A DNA stretch of 64,000 bases. It comes from Oscarella lobularis. Its lineage: Eukaryota > Porifera > Homoscleromorpha > Homosclerophorida > Oscarellidae. The DNA lies in assembly GCF_947507565.1 (NCBI RefSeq), contig NC_089175.1, positions 1,132,233-1,196,232 on the forward strand, given 5' to 3'. The notes below the pieces were generated by a model that was not told the origin of the DNA, ran no database searches, and saw only the letters and a program-made list of their open reading frames with translations. Both the position numbers and the translations under genes were made by a program. Below, in pieces: positions 12,266-27,073 of this stretch; position 1 is the stretch's first letter; the number at the start of each line of letters is the position of its first letter.

Positions 12266-15200
12266 TTAGTTTACATCGTCAGGATTACATTTGAATATTT
12301 CCCTTATCACTGCACCATAGTCTTCCACCTTCAGAGCAAGTATGAGCATTCGTTTCGTAGCCTTCTCATGATGCTTTTCTGCCCATGCATCCAGCATCGC
12401 TTGGGCCCTGTCTCGATTGTTTTCCTTTTCTCCAAAGCCATCCAAATCACTGGCTTTAAACTTTGGGTCTGGACCAAGAACCTCTCCAACGTGCCTCCAT
12501 TTGGCTCTAATTTCTTGAGCTACAGCACGTCGTGCTTCTTTAGATGTAACCTTGTTAAGATCCAACCCTAGCGCAGAATGTAAAATAGCCCTGTTAGAAT
12601 GACCAAAGAATGAGACTTACCGTCAGCCTGATCAACTTCTGATAAAGATACCATCCTTGTAACAAAAAGACGGTAAACATCTCAACATTAGCATGAATAT
12701 TTCAAACCTTACCTTGGAGCTGCTCCAAACCACAACTTCATGCAATCGAGCTCATCCTCATTTAGCTGAATACGACTGCTTCTGTCTGTCCGCTGCAGCG
12801 GAGTCCACATCTTTGTGTTCAGTGAGAAGCTTTCTTCCTCTTTTTTCATTGGAGCGAAGCTTATCAAAGGAGAAGAACCGTCTTCGATTTTCTTCACTTG
12901 GCAATAGAATTCCGCCTGCAATCCCGCCATGCCTCGTTGTTTGGCGTCATTCACGTTCTTAATAAGCCACTCGCGCAATTGGCTGCAACGCGAGGAAAGA
13001 CTGGCCATTTGCTCTTCCGTCAGTGGCTTCTGTTCAACATCAGGGAAAAGTGTGAGACTGACGCAATTTCTGGAGCCTTGGTAGAGAAGTTCTGCGTTCA
13101 CGCCCGGAGACAATGGAAAAATCACTCTATTTCTCTTCAACGGTTCGTCGGCGGACGATAGATGATAATCTCGAATAAGACGAGTAGCCAAACGAAAGAA
13201 GAGCGCTTCCGGGAAGAACAAGACGTCCTTAGCATAGACAATAAGTGGAAATGAAAATGACGTTTTCTGAATGAACGCTTGGCTGTATTTTGTTTCCTGC
13301 ATGAAATCGTCCTGTAGAAAGCAAGGAGCGTAGTAGCCTTGCTCTTCTGATCCTTCTTTCTTTTCTATGAGAACATCAAAATGACAAAGGATGACTTTTG
13401 CGAATGCGTAGTCCCGCTCCTTCACTTCAGCTTGGCTCAGCAAACAGTTTACCAATTTACGAGAAAGAAAGCCAGAATCAACGGCTACATCCCAGTCGTT
13501 GTCAACACTGACTGGAAGATCTGATTTTGAATGTGCTGAACCAACAAATGAAGCCAAGAGCTTGAACAGCCAATCGGAATCGTGAAAGACGATTTTCTGA
13601 AGCCGAGGAACGTCTGGGAAATAGTAAACTGCACCTACATGAGTTAGATGCAGCAGGGCCTCTTCCAATTCTCTGTCATCGGAAATGTAACATTTCTCTG
13701 CGACTTGTTTTACTACCTCGAGCGTTGATACAGAGCGTCCTATGATTTTCGCAAGTTTCCCCATTACGACTTCAAATTTCAGCCAGCGTGCTGGTTGTTC
13801 GGCCTGTTTCTTCCAGTAATCATCTGTCATTCCGTCAACTCGACTTCTAATTTCCTTGGCAGTGGGATCTTCCCTACGTGTACCGGACGTCTTGTTCTCA
13901 ACGAGGAAAAACCCGAGTCCCGATGAAGGTCGAACGAAATGACATTGACAGGCTTGCCTTCGAAATAAATCTCTGAGATAATCATTGTTTTCTCTAATGA
14001 AATCATCGACGGACGTTTCGCCTTTTGCGCATCGAGCTGCGGCTTCTTCGGCTTCCCAGCGGTGAGTTGCAACGCGAAAAATCGCCGGATATTCTACTCC
14101 TTCCGCCTCTCCAAGATATGCACCACCCTGCTGCTCTGCTGCAGGATGAGCAATGTGCACGGAAGAAGCCCAATGCTTGAGGAAATCACCGTTTGTCTCC
14201 ATTCGGCAAAGCTTCTGTGTAATTGCATGAATACTCTCGCCTTCTAATTTTCGGTAAGTGGACTTTGCTTTATCGGTGAGAAGCTTTGCACCATTGAAAA
14301 CAAGCATATAGACGGAAAGAGCGCCGGGAGGCATCAGAGCCACATGAGACGCCAGAAACGGTTCTTGCCCCCCGAGATCGCAGATCGTCATCAAAGTCAC
14401 CTTGTTCCCATCACCGAATAAAGCTTCATCGTTTATTATAGCTTGTATTTCTTCAAGGTACTCTTCGGTCAGCTTCTCGCCGTGGCAAGAGCCTGAAAAG
14501 AGGATTTAACGCAGGCTAAAGCGCGCTAGACTCAATGTTACAAACAGTTACAAACCTTCTGTGAATTGAGTAGAACCACCAGATGACGGCAGACTGTAAA
14601 GAAGTCGCGACTCTCTCTCTCTAACACCACAAGCAACCAACTACATTCTAATTAATTATCTTAAGCAATAATACCGTTTAGTGCCTGCTTCATCCGTACG
14701 AGCATTTCCAAAAGTTGTGTTTAGCTTCTCTTTGTACTCTTCACCATCCAATAGCTTCCACTTCCCAGTATCAGTACCGGCATGGGATTTCATCATGGTG
14801 ATAGCCTTGCTGAGGTCTAGACCACAGGTGCTGGGCTGTTCTTCAAACTTCTGGCCAAAAAGAAGTCGAACAAGACATGTTTTTCCAACTCCGTCCTGCC
14901 CGATCACATGAAGACGAACTCGAGCCACTTTCACTAAGCCCTTCTTCAGATGAGAAGCCCTAATTATAATTTTAGGTAGGCCATCTTTATATGGAATTCG
15001 TCTTACCGTCTATTCGTGTGTTCCAACGTGAAACAAGACACAAATTAATTTGAGTAGGCAATCTCTATATAGAATTCGTCTTACGCGCTATTCGTGTGTT
15101 CCAACGTGAAACAAGACACAAATTAATTTGAGTAGGCAATCTCTATATAGAATTCGTCTTACCGTCTATTCGTGTGTTCCAACGTGAAACAAGACACAAA

Positions 15201-18200
15201 TTAATTTAAGTAGGCAATCTCTATATAGAATTCGTCTTACCTCCTATTCGTGTGTTCCAACGTGAAACAAGACACAAATTAATTTGAGTAGGCAATCTCT
15301 ATATAGAATTCGTCTTACCTCCTATTCGTGTGTTCCAACGTGAAACAAGACACAAATTAATTTGAGTAGGCAATCTCTATATAGAATTCGTCTTACAAGC
15401 TATTCGTGTGTTCCAACGTGAAACAAGACACAAACTAATTTGAGTAGGCAATCTCTATATAGAATTCGTCTTACAAGCTATTCGTGTGTTCCAACGTGAA
15501 ACAAGACACAAATTAATTTGAGTAGGCAATCTCTATATAGAATTCGTCTTACGCGCTATTCGTGTGTTCCAACGTGAAACAAGACACAAATTAATTTGAG
15601 TAGGCAATCTCTATATAGAATTCGTCTTACCGTCTATTCGTGTGTTCCAACGTGAAACAAGACACAAATTAATTTAAGTAGGCAAGCTCTATATAGAATT
15701 CGTCTTACCTCCTATTCGTGTGTTCCAACGTGAAACAAGACACAAATTTAATTTGAGTAGGCAATCTCTATATAGAATTCGTCTTACCTCCTATTCGTGT
15801 GTTCCAACGTGAAACAAGACACAAATTAATTTGAGTAGGCAATCTCTATATAGAATTCGTCTTACAAGCTATTCGTGTGTTCCAACGTGAAACAAGACAC
15901 AAATTAATTTGAGTAGGCAATCTCTATATAGAATTCGTCTTACAAGCTATTCGTGTGTTCCAACGTGAAACAAGACACAAATTAATTTGAGTAGGCAATC
16001 TCTATATAGAATTCGTCTTACGCGCTATTCGTGTGTTCCAACGTGAAACAAGACACAAATTAATTTGAGTAGGCAATCTCTATATAGAATTCGTCTTACT
16101 CCCTATTCGTGTGTTCCAACGTGAAACAAGACACAAATTAATTTGAGTAGGCAATCTCTATATAGAATTCGTCTTACCGTCTATTCGTGTGTTCCAACGT
16201 GAAACAAGACACAAATTAATTTGAGTAGGCAATCTCTATATAGAATTCGTCTTACCGTCTATTCGTGTGTTCCAACGTGAAACAAGACACAAATTAATTT
16301 GAGTAGGCAATCTCTATATAGAATTCGTCTTACTCCCTATTCGTGTGTTCCAACGTGAAACAAGACACAAATTAATTTGGGTAGGCAATCTCTATATAGA
16401 ATTCGTCTTACTCCCTATTCGTGTGTTCCAACGTGAAACAAGACACAAATTAATTTGAGTAGGCAATCTCTACATAGAATTCGTCTTACAAGCTATTCGT
16501 GTGTTCCAACGTGAAACAAGACACAAATTAATTTGAGTAGGCAATCTCTATATAGAATTCGTCTTACTCCCTATTTGTGTGTTCCAACGTGAAACAAGAC
16601 ACAAATTAATTTGAGTAGGCAATCTCTATATAGAATTCGTCTTACGTGCTATTCGTGTGTTCCAACGTGAAACAAGACACAAATTAATTTGAGTAGGCAA
16701 TCTCTATATAGAATTCGTCTTACTCCCTATTCGTGTGTTCCAACGTGAAACAAGACACAAATTAATTTGAGTAGGCAATCTCTATATAGAATTCGTCTTA
16801 CCGTCTATTCGTGTGTTCCAACGTGAAACAAGACACAAATTAATTTGAGTAGGCAATCTCTATATAGAATTCGTCTTACTCCCTATTCGTGTGTTCCAAC
16901 GTGAAACAAGACACAAATTAATTTGAGTAGGCAATCTCTATATAGAATTCGTCTTACAAGCTATTCGTGTGTTCCAACGTGAAACAAGACACAAATTAAT
17001 TTGAGTAGGCAATCTCTATATAGAATTCGTCTTACGCGCTATTCGTGTGTTCCAACGTGAAACAAGACACAAATTAATTTGAGTAGGCAATCTCTATATA
17101 GAATTCGTCTTACCTTCTATTCGTGTGTTCCAACGTGAAACAAGACACAAATTAATTTGAGTAGGCAATCTCTATATAGAATTCGTCTTACAAGCTATTC
17201 GTGTGTTCCAACGTGAAACAAGACACAAATTAATTTGAGTAGGCAATCTCTATATAGAATTCGTCTTACCGTCTATTCGTGTGTTCCAACGTGAAACAAG
17301 ACACAAATTAATTTGAGTAGGCAATCTCTATATAGAATTCGTCTTACCTCCTATTCGTGTGTTCCAACGTGAAACAAGACACAAATTAATTTGAGTAGGC
17401 AATCTCTATATAGAATTCGTCTTACTCCCTATTCGTGTGTTCCAACGTGAAACAAGACACAAATTAATTTGAGTAGGCAATCTCTATATAGAATTCGTCT
17501 TACCGTCTATTCGTGTGTTCCAACGTGAAACAAGACACAAATTAATTTGAGTAGGCAATCTCTATATAGAATTCGTCTTACTCCCTATTCGTGTGTTCCA
17601 ACGTGAAACAAGACACAAATTAATTTGAGTAGGCAATCTCTATATAGAATTCGTCTTACGCGCTATTCGTGTGTTCCAACGTGAAACAAGACACAAATTA
17701 ATTTGAGTAGGCAATCTCTATATAGAATTCGTCTTACAAGCTATTCGTGTGTTCCAACGTGAAACAAGACACAAATTAATTTGAGTAGGCAATCTCTATA
17801 TAGAATTCGTCTTACAAGCTATTCGTGTGTTCCAACGTGAAACAAGACACAAATTAATTTGAGTAGGCAATCTCTATATAGAATTCGTCTTACAAGCTAT
17901 TCGTGTGTTCCAACGTGAAACAAGACACAAATTAATTTGAGTAGGCAATCTCTATATAGAATTCGTCTTACCTCCTATTCGTGTGTTCCAACGTGAAACA
18001 AGACACAAATTAATTTGAGTAGGCAATCTCTATATAGAATTCGTCTTACTCCCTATTCGTGTGTTCCAACGTGAAACAAGACACAAATTAATTTGAGTAG
18101 GCAATCTCTATATAGAATTCGTCTTACAAGCTATTCGTGTGTTCCAACGTGAAACCAGACACAAATTAATTTGAGTAGGCAATCTCTATATAGAATTCGT

Positions 18201-21200
18201 CTTACCGTCTATTCGTGTGTTCCAACGTGAAACAAGACACAAATTAATTTGAGTAGGCAATCTCTATATAGAATTCGTCTTACTCCCTATTCGTGTGTTC
18301 CAACGTGAAACAAGACACAAATTAATTTGAGTAGGCAATCTCTATATAGAATTCGTCTTACAAGCTATTCGTGTGTTCCAACGTGAAACAAGACACAAAT
18401 TAATTTGAGTAGGCAATCTCTATATAGAATTCGTCTTACGCGCTATTCGTGTGTTCCAACGTGAAACAAGACACAAATTAATTTGAGTAGGCAATCTCTA
18501 TATAGAATTCGTCTTACCTCCTATTCGTGTGTTCCAACGTGAAACAAGACACAAATTAATTTGAGTAGGCAATCTCTATATAGAATTCGTCTTACTCCCT
18601 ATTCGTGTGTTCCAACGTGAAACAAGACACAAATTAATTTGAGTAGGCAATCTCTATATAGAATTCGTCTTACAAGCTATTCGTGTGTTCCAACGTGAAA
18701 CAAGACACAAATTAATTTGAGTAGGCAGTCTCTATATAGAATTCGTCTTACAAGCTATTCGTGTGTTCCAACGTGAAACAAGACACAAATTAATTTGAGT
18801 AGGCAATCTCTATATAGAATTCGTCTTACCTCCTATTCGTGTGTTCCAACGTGAAACAAGACACAAATTAATTTGAGTAGGCAATCTCTATATAGAATTC
18901 GTCTTACTCCCTATTCGTGTGTTCCAACGTGAAACAAGACACAAATTAATTTGAGTAGGCAATCTCTATATAGAATTCGTCTTACAAGCTATTCGTGTGT
19001 TCCAACGTGAAACAAGACACAAATTAATTTGAGTAGGCAATCTCTATATAGAATTCGTCTTACCGTCTATTCGTGTGTTCCAACCTGAAACAAGACACAA
19101 ATTAATTTGAGTAGGCAATCTCTATATAGAATTCGTCTTACTCCCTATTCGTGTGTTCCAACGTGAAACAAGACACAAATTAATTTGAGTAGGCAATCTC
19201 TATATAGAATTCGTCTTACGCGCTATTCGTGTGTTCCAACGTGAAACAAGACACAAATTAATTTGAGTAGGCAATCTCTATATAGAATTCGTCTTACCTC
19301 CTATTCGTGTGTTCCAACGTGAAACAAGACACAAATTAATTTGAGTAGGCAATCTCTATATAGAATTCGTCTTACTCCCTATTCGTGTGTTCCAACGTGA
19401 AACAAGACACAAATTAATTTGAGTAGGCAATCTCTATATAGAATTCGTCTTACAAGCTATTCGTGTGTTCCAACGTGAAACAAGACACAAATTAATTTGA
19501 GTAGGCAATCTCTATATAGAATTCGTCTTACAAGCTATTCGTGTGTTCCAACGTGAAACAAGACACAAATTAATTTGAGTAGGCAATCTCTATATAGAAT
19601 TCGTCTTACCTCCTATTCGTGTGTTCCAACGTGAAACAAGACACAAATTAATTTGAGTAGGCAATCTCTATATAGAATTCGTCTTACTCCCTATTCGTGT
19701 GTTCCAACGTGAAACAAGACACAAATTAATTTGAGTAGGCAATCTCTATATAGAATTCGTCTTACAAGCTATTCGTGTGTTCCAACGTGAAACAAGACAC
19801 AAATTAATTTGAGTAGGCAATCTCTATATAGAATTCGTCTTACCGTCTATTCGTGTGTTCCAACGTGAAACAAGACACAAATTAATTTGAGTAGGCAATC
19901 TCTATATAGAATTCGTCTTACTCCCTATTCGTGTGTTCCAACGTGAAACAAGACACAAATTAATTTGAGTAGGCAATCTCTATATAGAATTCGTCTTACC
20001 TCCTATTCGTGTGTTCCAACGTGAAACAAGACACAAATTAATTTGAGTAGGCAATCTCTATATAGAATTCGTCTTACTCCCTATTCGTGTGTTCCAACGT
20101 GAAACAAGACACAAATTAATTTGAGTAGGCAATCTCTATATAGAATTCGTCTTACAAGCTATTCGTGTGTTCCAACGTGAAACAAGACACAAATTAATTT
20201 GAGTAGGCAATCTCTATATAGAATTCGTCTTACGCGCTATTCGTGTGTTCCAACGTGAAACAAGACACAAATTAATTTGAGTAGGCAATCTCTATATAGA
20301 ATTCGTCTTACTCCCTATTCGTGTGTTCCAACGTGAAACAAGACACAAATTAATTTGAGTAGGCAATCTCTATATAGAATTCGTCTTACCTCCTATTCGT
20401 GTGTTCCAACGTGAAACAAGACACAAATTAATTTGAGTAGGCAATCTCTATATAGAATTCGTCTTACTCCCTATTCGTGTGTTCCAACGTGAAACAAGAC
20501 ACAAATTAATTTGAGTAGGCAATCTCTATATAGAATTCGTCTTACAAGCTATTCGTGTGTTCCAACGTGAAACAAGACACAAATTAATTTGAGTAGGCAA
20601 TCTCTATATAGAATTCGTCTTACGCGCTATTCGTGTGTTCCAACGTGAAACAAGACACAAATTAATTTGAGTAGGCAATCTCTATATAGAATTCGTCTTA
20701 CGCGCTATTCGTGTGTTCCAACGTGAAACAAGACACAAATTAATTTGAGTAGGCAATCTCTATATAGAATTCGTCTTACGCGCTATTCGTGTGTTCCAAC
20801 GTGAAACAAGACACAAATTAATTTGAGTAGGCAATCTCTATATAGAATTCGTCTTACAAGCTATTCGTGTGTTCCAACGTGAAACAAGACACAAATTAAT
20901 TTGAGTAGGCAATCTCTATATAGAATTCGTCTTACAAGCTATTCGTGTGTTCCAACGTGAAACAAGACACAAATTAATTTGAGTAGGCAATCTCTATATA
21001 GAATTCGTCTTACAAGCTATTCGTGTGTTCCAACGTGAAACAAGACACAAATTAATTTGAGTAGGCAATCTCTATATAGAATTCGTCTTACCGTCTATTC
21101 GTGTGTTCCAACGTGAAACAAGACACAAATTAATTTGAGTAGGCAATCTCTATATAGAAAACGTCTTACTCGCTATTCGTGTGTTCCAACGTGAAACAAG

Positions 21201-21334
21201 ACACAAATTAATTTGAGTAGGCGATCTTCATGTACAGCAAGGGCCAGCGTTACCTCGGTTTGTCTCTTTATTTAAAAAAGTAAGTCACGAATCTCAGCGC
21301 GCAACTTTACAATCATGCAGTCTTTCCCATCCAT
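12266..21334 (-). CDS. ROC-COR-Death protein, copy B (exon-1 donor mutated)
   Basis: Exons are 12266-12567, 12621-12655, 12713-14492, 14556-14593, 14675-14959 and candidate exon 1 at 21327-21334, giving 815 aa without array units. The domain order matches copy A, and all downstream splice sites are intact.

Odd: the donor after ATG GAT GG reads GAAAGAC instead of GTAAGAC (21321-21326), so the normal exon-1 splice is lost. The nearest downstream GT (GATT|GTAAAG) would leave phase 0 and shift the P-loop exon out of frame. Either the start is elsewhere, or this copy cannot make the standard N-terminus, or the base is an error. The 53-nt intron before the last exon is clearest here. Confidence 0.75.
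14974..21227 (-). repeat. Array B: 80 x 78-bp candidate 3-nt microexon units
   Basis: There are 80 units, with triplets from 15007-15009 to 21170-21172; one unit has an extra T. Gene-strand triplets: CTT 23, GGA 19, GAG 12, ACG 12, CGC 11, and one each of CAC, AAG and CGA. This is the most homogeneous array. Longer patterns are visible: triplet units 2-7 repeat as 8-13 (468 bp), and units 46-54 repeat as 56-64 (a 780-bp shift), so blocks of units have duplicated with their triplets. None of its triplets can form a stop in the phase set by exons 1 and 2, in any combination. Confidence 0.9.
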
Positions 21335-22255
21335 TTTTCAAATTAATTAGAGTGCGCAACTTTGGCAGGAAAACTGCAAATTTAATTTTTTTATGTAAGT
21401 ATTTTATCACAGAAACGATTCAGAGTAAGTAATTTTAATGATCAGCGGAAGAATTCCAGTAATTTGCTTGCAACTACAGCTAGGCAAGAACCGAGGCCCA
21501 AAATCTATCCGGAAGCTTTTATGCAGTCCTCTTTGCATCCATGCCAAATTAAAACTTCAAGTTGCATCCGCGGAGTGCATTACGTCAACAAAGATGGCGC
21601 CATACCCCAACGGATAGACATGCGATATTACTACTTTGTAGTACTGTAACGCCTTTGTTATCGCTTGCCATAAGGGACGAGACGTCAGTAAGATCAGGTG
21701 ACAGCAAAGTTGATTTGTTCAAGTATTGTACAGTATTAAGAAATAGTAACTAAGAGCCTACCGTATGCGAAATCAGCGCCCTCAGTCTTTGTTCGTGTCG
21801 CCGTCCTCCAGCTCAAGAGAATTGAACCCCACGTAAGGACCCGACGTAAGGACCCCACGTAAGGAAACGCAAGCAAACAATATGTAAATATGTAACTACG
21901 GACGCATGCTCGACCGTACGCAAGCATACGCAAGCTTACGCAAGCAGCACTTACGCAAGCAGGGTTGCACTGAAGTGCGCTAAGAACAGGTCCCTGGTAA
22001 AATTGTAACATAAAACGCACTGGCCAATTTTTCTGTTGCGACATTTCGCCGAGCTTCTGACTTTACCTGAGTCTGTATGGCCGGGTGTTTTGTTCTCAGG
22101 GCGCTCTTCTCTAGTATCCGTGTTCAAACGCAAATTGGTAATTGTATTAATTAAGAAGGCAAAGAGATTCCGGCAGTCATTCGAAAGGCATCTTCAGGGA
22201 GAAAAGGGAAAGTCAATATTAGTGGGTTCTCCGATTCTTTATGTACAAAAAACAT
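21335..22255 (-). promoter_or_regulatory. Upstream region of Roco-B
   Basis: This is homologous to 6546-7427. It carries three CACGTAAGGA-like repeats near 21830-21865 and four ACGCAAGC blocks near 21915-21960, one more of each than copy A. TTACGTCA and AAGATGGCGCC (near 21580-21601) are retained. Promoter function is inferred only. Confidence 0.35.
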
Positions 22256-24738
22256 TCACACGATGTGGTCGGGAGGAAGACCGCTTGCGTGTCGGTGCCA
22301 CATCTTCAGCAGCAATTCTTCGAGATCGTGCGTGAACGTTTTGACGTTGAATAGCGGTGACGTCACTCTCGCTTTTCGCACTTTCGCCTTGAGTGCTTCG
22401 AGCCTTCACATAGACAAAATCGGGTTACCCGGGCAACAACGCACGCGCATTACAAAACCCCGCGTAACTTACTTTTCGCGATCCAAGCCATATTCGCACG
22501 CTATGTCCTCGTAGTCGCGCGCCGACTTGGCGATGAGCTGAGGAAAGCCGAGAGCGGTCAGCTGAGACGCAGCGACGCGCGACGCCAGAGTCTGCTCCGG
22601 CAACGTAACCATAGGAGTGCCCGCCCACAAAACATCCATCGCTACAAAAGAGAGAGAAAAATGTATATACTCATATATTTCTATTTATTTACCTGTTGTG
22701 TGCCCATTGCAAAGAGGCGTATCTAAACACATATCGGCTAATTTTCCGCGACGCACGTGCTCTTCCTTCGGCGCGACAGCCGAAAAAACCACGCGATTCG
22801 CGTCGACGCCTGCCGCCGCGACCGTCGCCAGCACATTTGCCTCGCCGGCGGCGGGAAATCGGAGGAGCCACAGGACGCTATGAGGCACGCGTTTCAATAT
22901 ATTAATCCACATTTCCATCGTCGCCGGATTGATCTTGTAGAGCTGATTGAAATTGCAATAGACGATCGCCTCGTCGGGCAGGCCGTATTGCGCGCGCGTC
23001 GTCAACGGATGAAAGGGAACGCGATCTTCGCCGCTGAGCATGCGCGCCGTCAAACCTAAATTGACTCCCGTCGCCGCCGGCGGAACGACGCCGACCGACG
23101 ACGTCACTTCGATACGGGAGACGCCGTTCGACGACGAGGCGGCGACGGCGGAAGATGTAGAGGCGACCCAGTGCTTCATTTTCGCTTCCGTGACGTCTTC
23201 GCCGGAGTCCTCTTGGAGCAGATGCGGAAACATGTTCGCGTGATCGCCGATGAAGAACGTTCGCGGCATGTAGGCGAGTTTTTCGGAGTACTGCTCGCAA
23301 AGTTCGATTGGTGACGTCACTCGATCCGTGATGATGTAGTCCATGAAGGGAGCGCCGCTTGTGCCTGGATATCCAAGCCACATGACCTGAGAAAAAATCA
23401 GAAAATCATAAATTGAATTATAAATCAATTAGATGATACAGCAGTCACATAATAAAACTTATAAAGGGGCCTGCCTCTCTCTATTGATTCATAGTGCTAT
23501 CTTATTTTCACAAATGAACTACAGTAATCTTATATAAGGGAGCCCGCCCTACATTGATTTACTACTCCTCCCTTCTACCTGAAGTGGGCATGGCTTCAGA
23601 GCAAATATTTTCATTTCTTGCACCCTTCGTGTATCCGTTCAGATTGATGAGAACGTGGATGCCATGAGCGTGAACGAGATCTGCAGCCTTGCCTGCATTT
23701 GGCTCCTGCAAAAAAGATAATCATTTTATTCAAATACGATTATTATTATTATTAGTAGTAGTATACCTGAGAAAGATCAATGAAGTGATTCACTTCCTTC
23801 ACATTGGACCGAAATTGAGAGCCGTCGCTAGGCGACAATGCGTAGCAGAAAACCTTGCACACAAATTTCACTACTACGTGTATAAAATCTGCGTTTTTCT
23901 TTTCTTTACCTCCACGCGACATCGATTGTGACTAGACGGCACACTCTGCATCAAATGAGACGTCGGATGATTACAGAAGTCTGACGACATGTATCCGATT
24001 CTCTGACGGCCTCCGGACGCTTTCAAATCGACGGGATACCTATGCGGATTCTTGTGGAAAATCTTGACCTAAGAGAAAGACACGTAGAAGGCATTTTTTC
24101 TATGCCGTTCACTCCGGCAGACCTTGTCCAAGGAGAGCGAGGCGTGGCGCGACGCAATGGCTTTGCGCACGGCGTGAGAGAGCGGATAGAGCATGCTGTA
24201 ATGAGGATGCACGGAGGGAAGACGATTCTTGCGCAACTGATGGCTTATAATGGCACCAATTTGCCTCATTCGATTATCATAATCACTCCAATCGCAAATA
24301 ATCTAAAAGAAACAATTCAAAAATTAAAATTAAAATAATTGCATCCCTTATACCTGAAGACAGTGAGCGAGATTGCAAAATGCGTCCGGAAAATCGGGTT
24401 TCAACTTCAAAGCCATCTTTTGCCTCCGGGATGTTTCCAGAATCCTTCAAATGAACGCATTAGAAGAAGAGAAATCCCCATCTGAACGTCGTCTTGCCTT
24501 GTGCAGAGAAGCGAGATTGCTGTGAGCGTCGGCGAACGCCGGATTGATTTGTATGGCTCTCGTGCAGCACTGCAAGGCCCCATTCAAATCCTGCATCTCT
24601 TTCAGCAGATTTCCCATGTTGCTGTAGGCGTCCGCAAAACCGGGCGCAATCCTAAAACAAAAATGAAGACAAACCCCACGTTTTCATATATTTTTTCAAC
24701 GTGATAGCAGCGTAGATAGCGGCGTCTCTGTAGTGAGG
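22256..24738 (-). pseudogene. Truncated OGT 3' half, copy B
   Basis: It has the same exon set and the same breakpoint as copy A, with the last exon at 22256-22403. It shares the 11-bp frameshifting deletion and the GC donor. The long catalytic exon (about 22693-23386) is still open, so decay is recent. Transcription is possible but a functional OGT is not. Confidence 0.87.
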
Positions 24739-24764
24739 CCGAGTTGAATTCACTCGCTCTATAG

Positions 24765-25998
<1,234 letters not shown>

Positions 25999-27073
25999 TA
26001 AAGGAATTTTACGGGTTAAGAATGACCACGCCCTCTGAGGCGTTCGTTTGATCGTTGTCTGGTCGACTCAATTCGAACGGATCTGTCTTCGTCGAGCTCA
26101 AACAACGGCTTCCGCGTTCGCTCGAAGCGACCTGAGATGCGCATTTTACTCTTGGAGATGTCGAGGCGATATTTCGGGCTCAAGTCTCGCCACGACGTCG
26201 TTTTCATTCGATTCTCTGCACATTGTGTTGTACAGTTTCTCCGCTTGAAACGAACGACTCCAGGAGTCCAGGAAGAATCTGAGGAGTCGAACGAACGAAA
26301 ACACGAGTTCAACGTTAGCGCGCGTGACTTTCATGTAGGCGTGCCTCTTAAATTTCGCTGTTTTCGCACTTCTCCTTCTCTAATTTCGCGTCTTGCTGTT
26401 AGAACATTAGACAACTACGAGATAAAATACAAAATGCTCAAATAGATTTTTGACAACCTCATACGATTTTCCGTTATTTTGCTCAGGTATTCACTAAACT
26501 TCAAAAAAAACGAGTGGGAAGCAGGAAAAGACCTCCCTCAGACAAAAAGCAGAGAAAGTAGTAGCAGAAGAATATTTATTTAAAGAATTTCTTACATGAG
26601 TCAGATTTAGAGTTTTACATATAGATTTATGACAGGAATGAATTTTAATGAGCTAGGCTTATGCAATATGTGTCAGCTGTTGCTACGAAAACAATGCAGG
26701 GACAAAGGCACGAACTGTGAAGTACACGTAGAATATTTACAGCATGGAAGCTGCTGTACAGTAGCCAAAAAGAAACCAGTGATTTCATCTCACTATTGAC
26801 TAATGGCAAGGCTTGGACGCTTGGTAGGAGATGACTTGTCGATAATGAGGTGACTAAGCAATTCTGTATTTCACAGTCGTCAAGATTCTAGTGATGCAAA
26901 ATAAAACTAAATTCAAACACCGTTTTTCAGCAACAGACGATACCAGCAAAACGCACAGATATTCCAGCTACGAGACTACATATACCTAGAAACAAGACAT
27001 AATAATTAATTAAAACAAAAAACGATTACCATAGCCATACTTGTACTACAATTGACGAGGAGAAAGTGAGCAG
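25999..27073. other. Non-coding spacer between HIPL-B and Roco-C
   Basis: This is almost identical to 82-1156 (25917-bp offset). No gene, RNA or mobile-element signal is seen. Confidence 0.6.
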
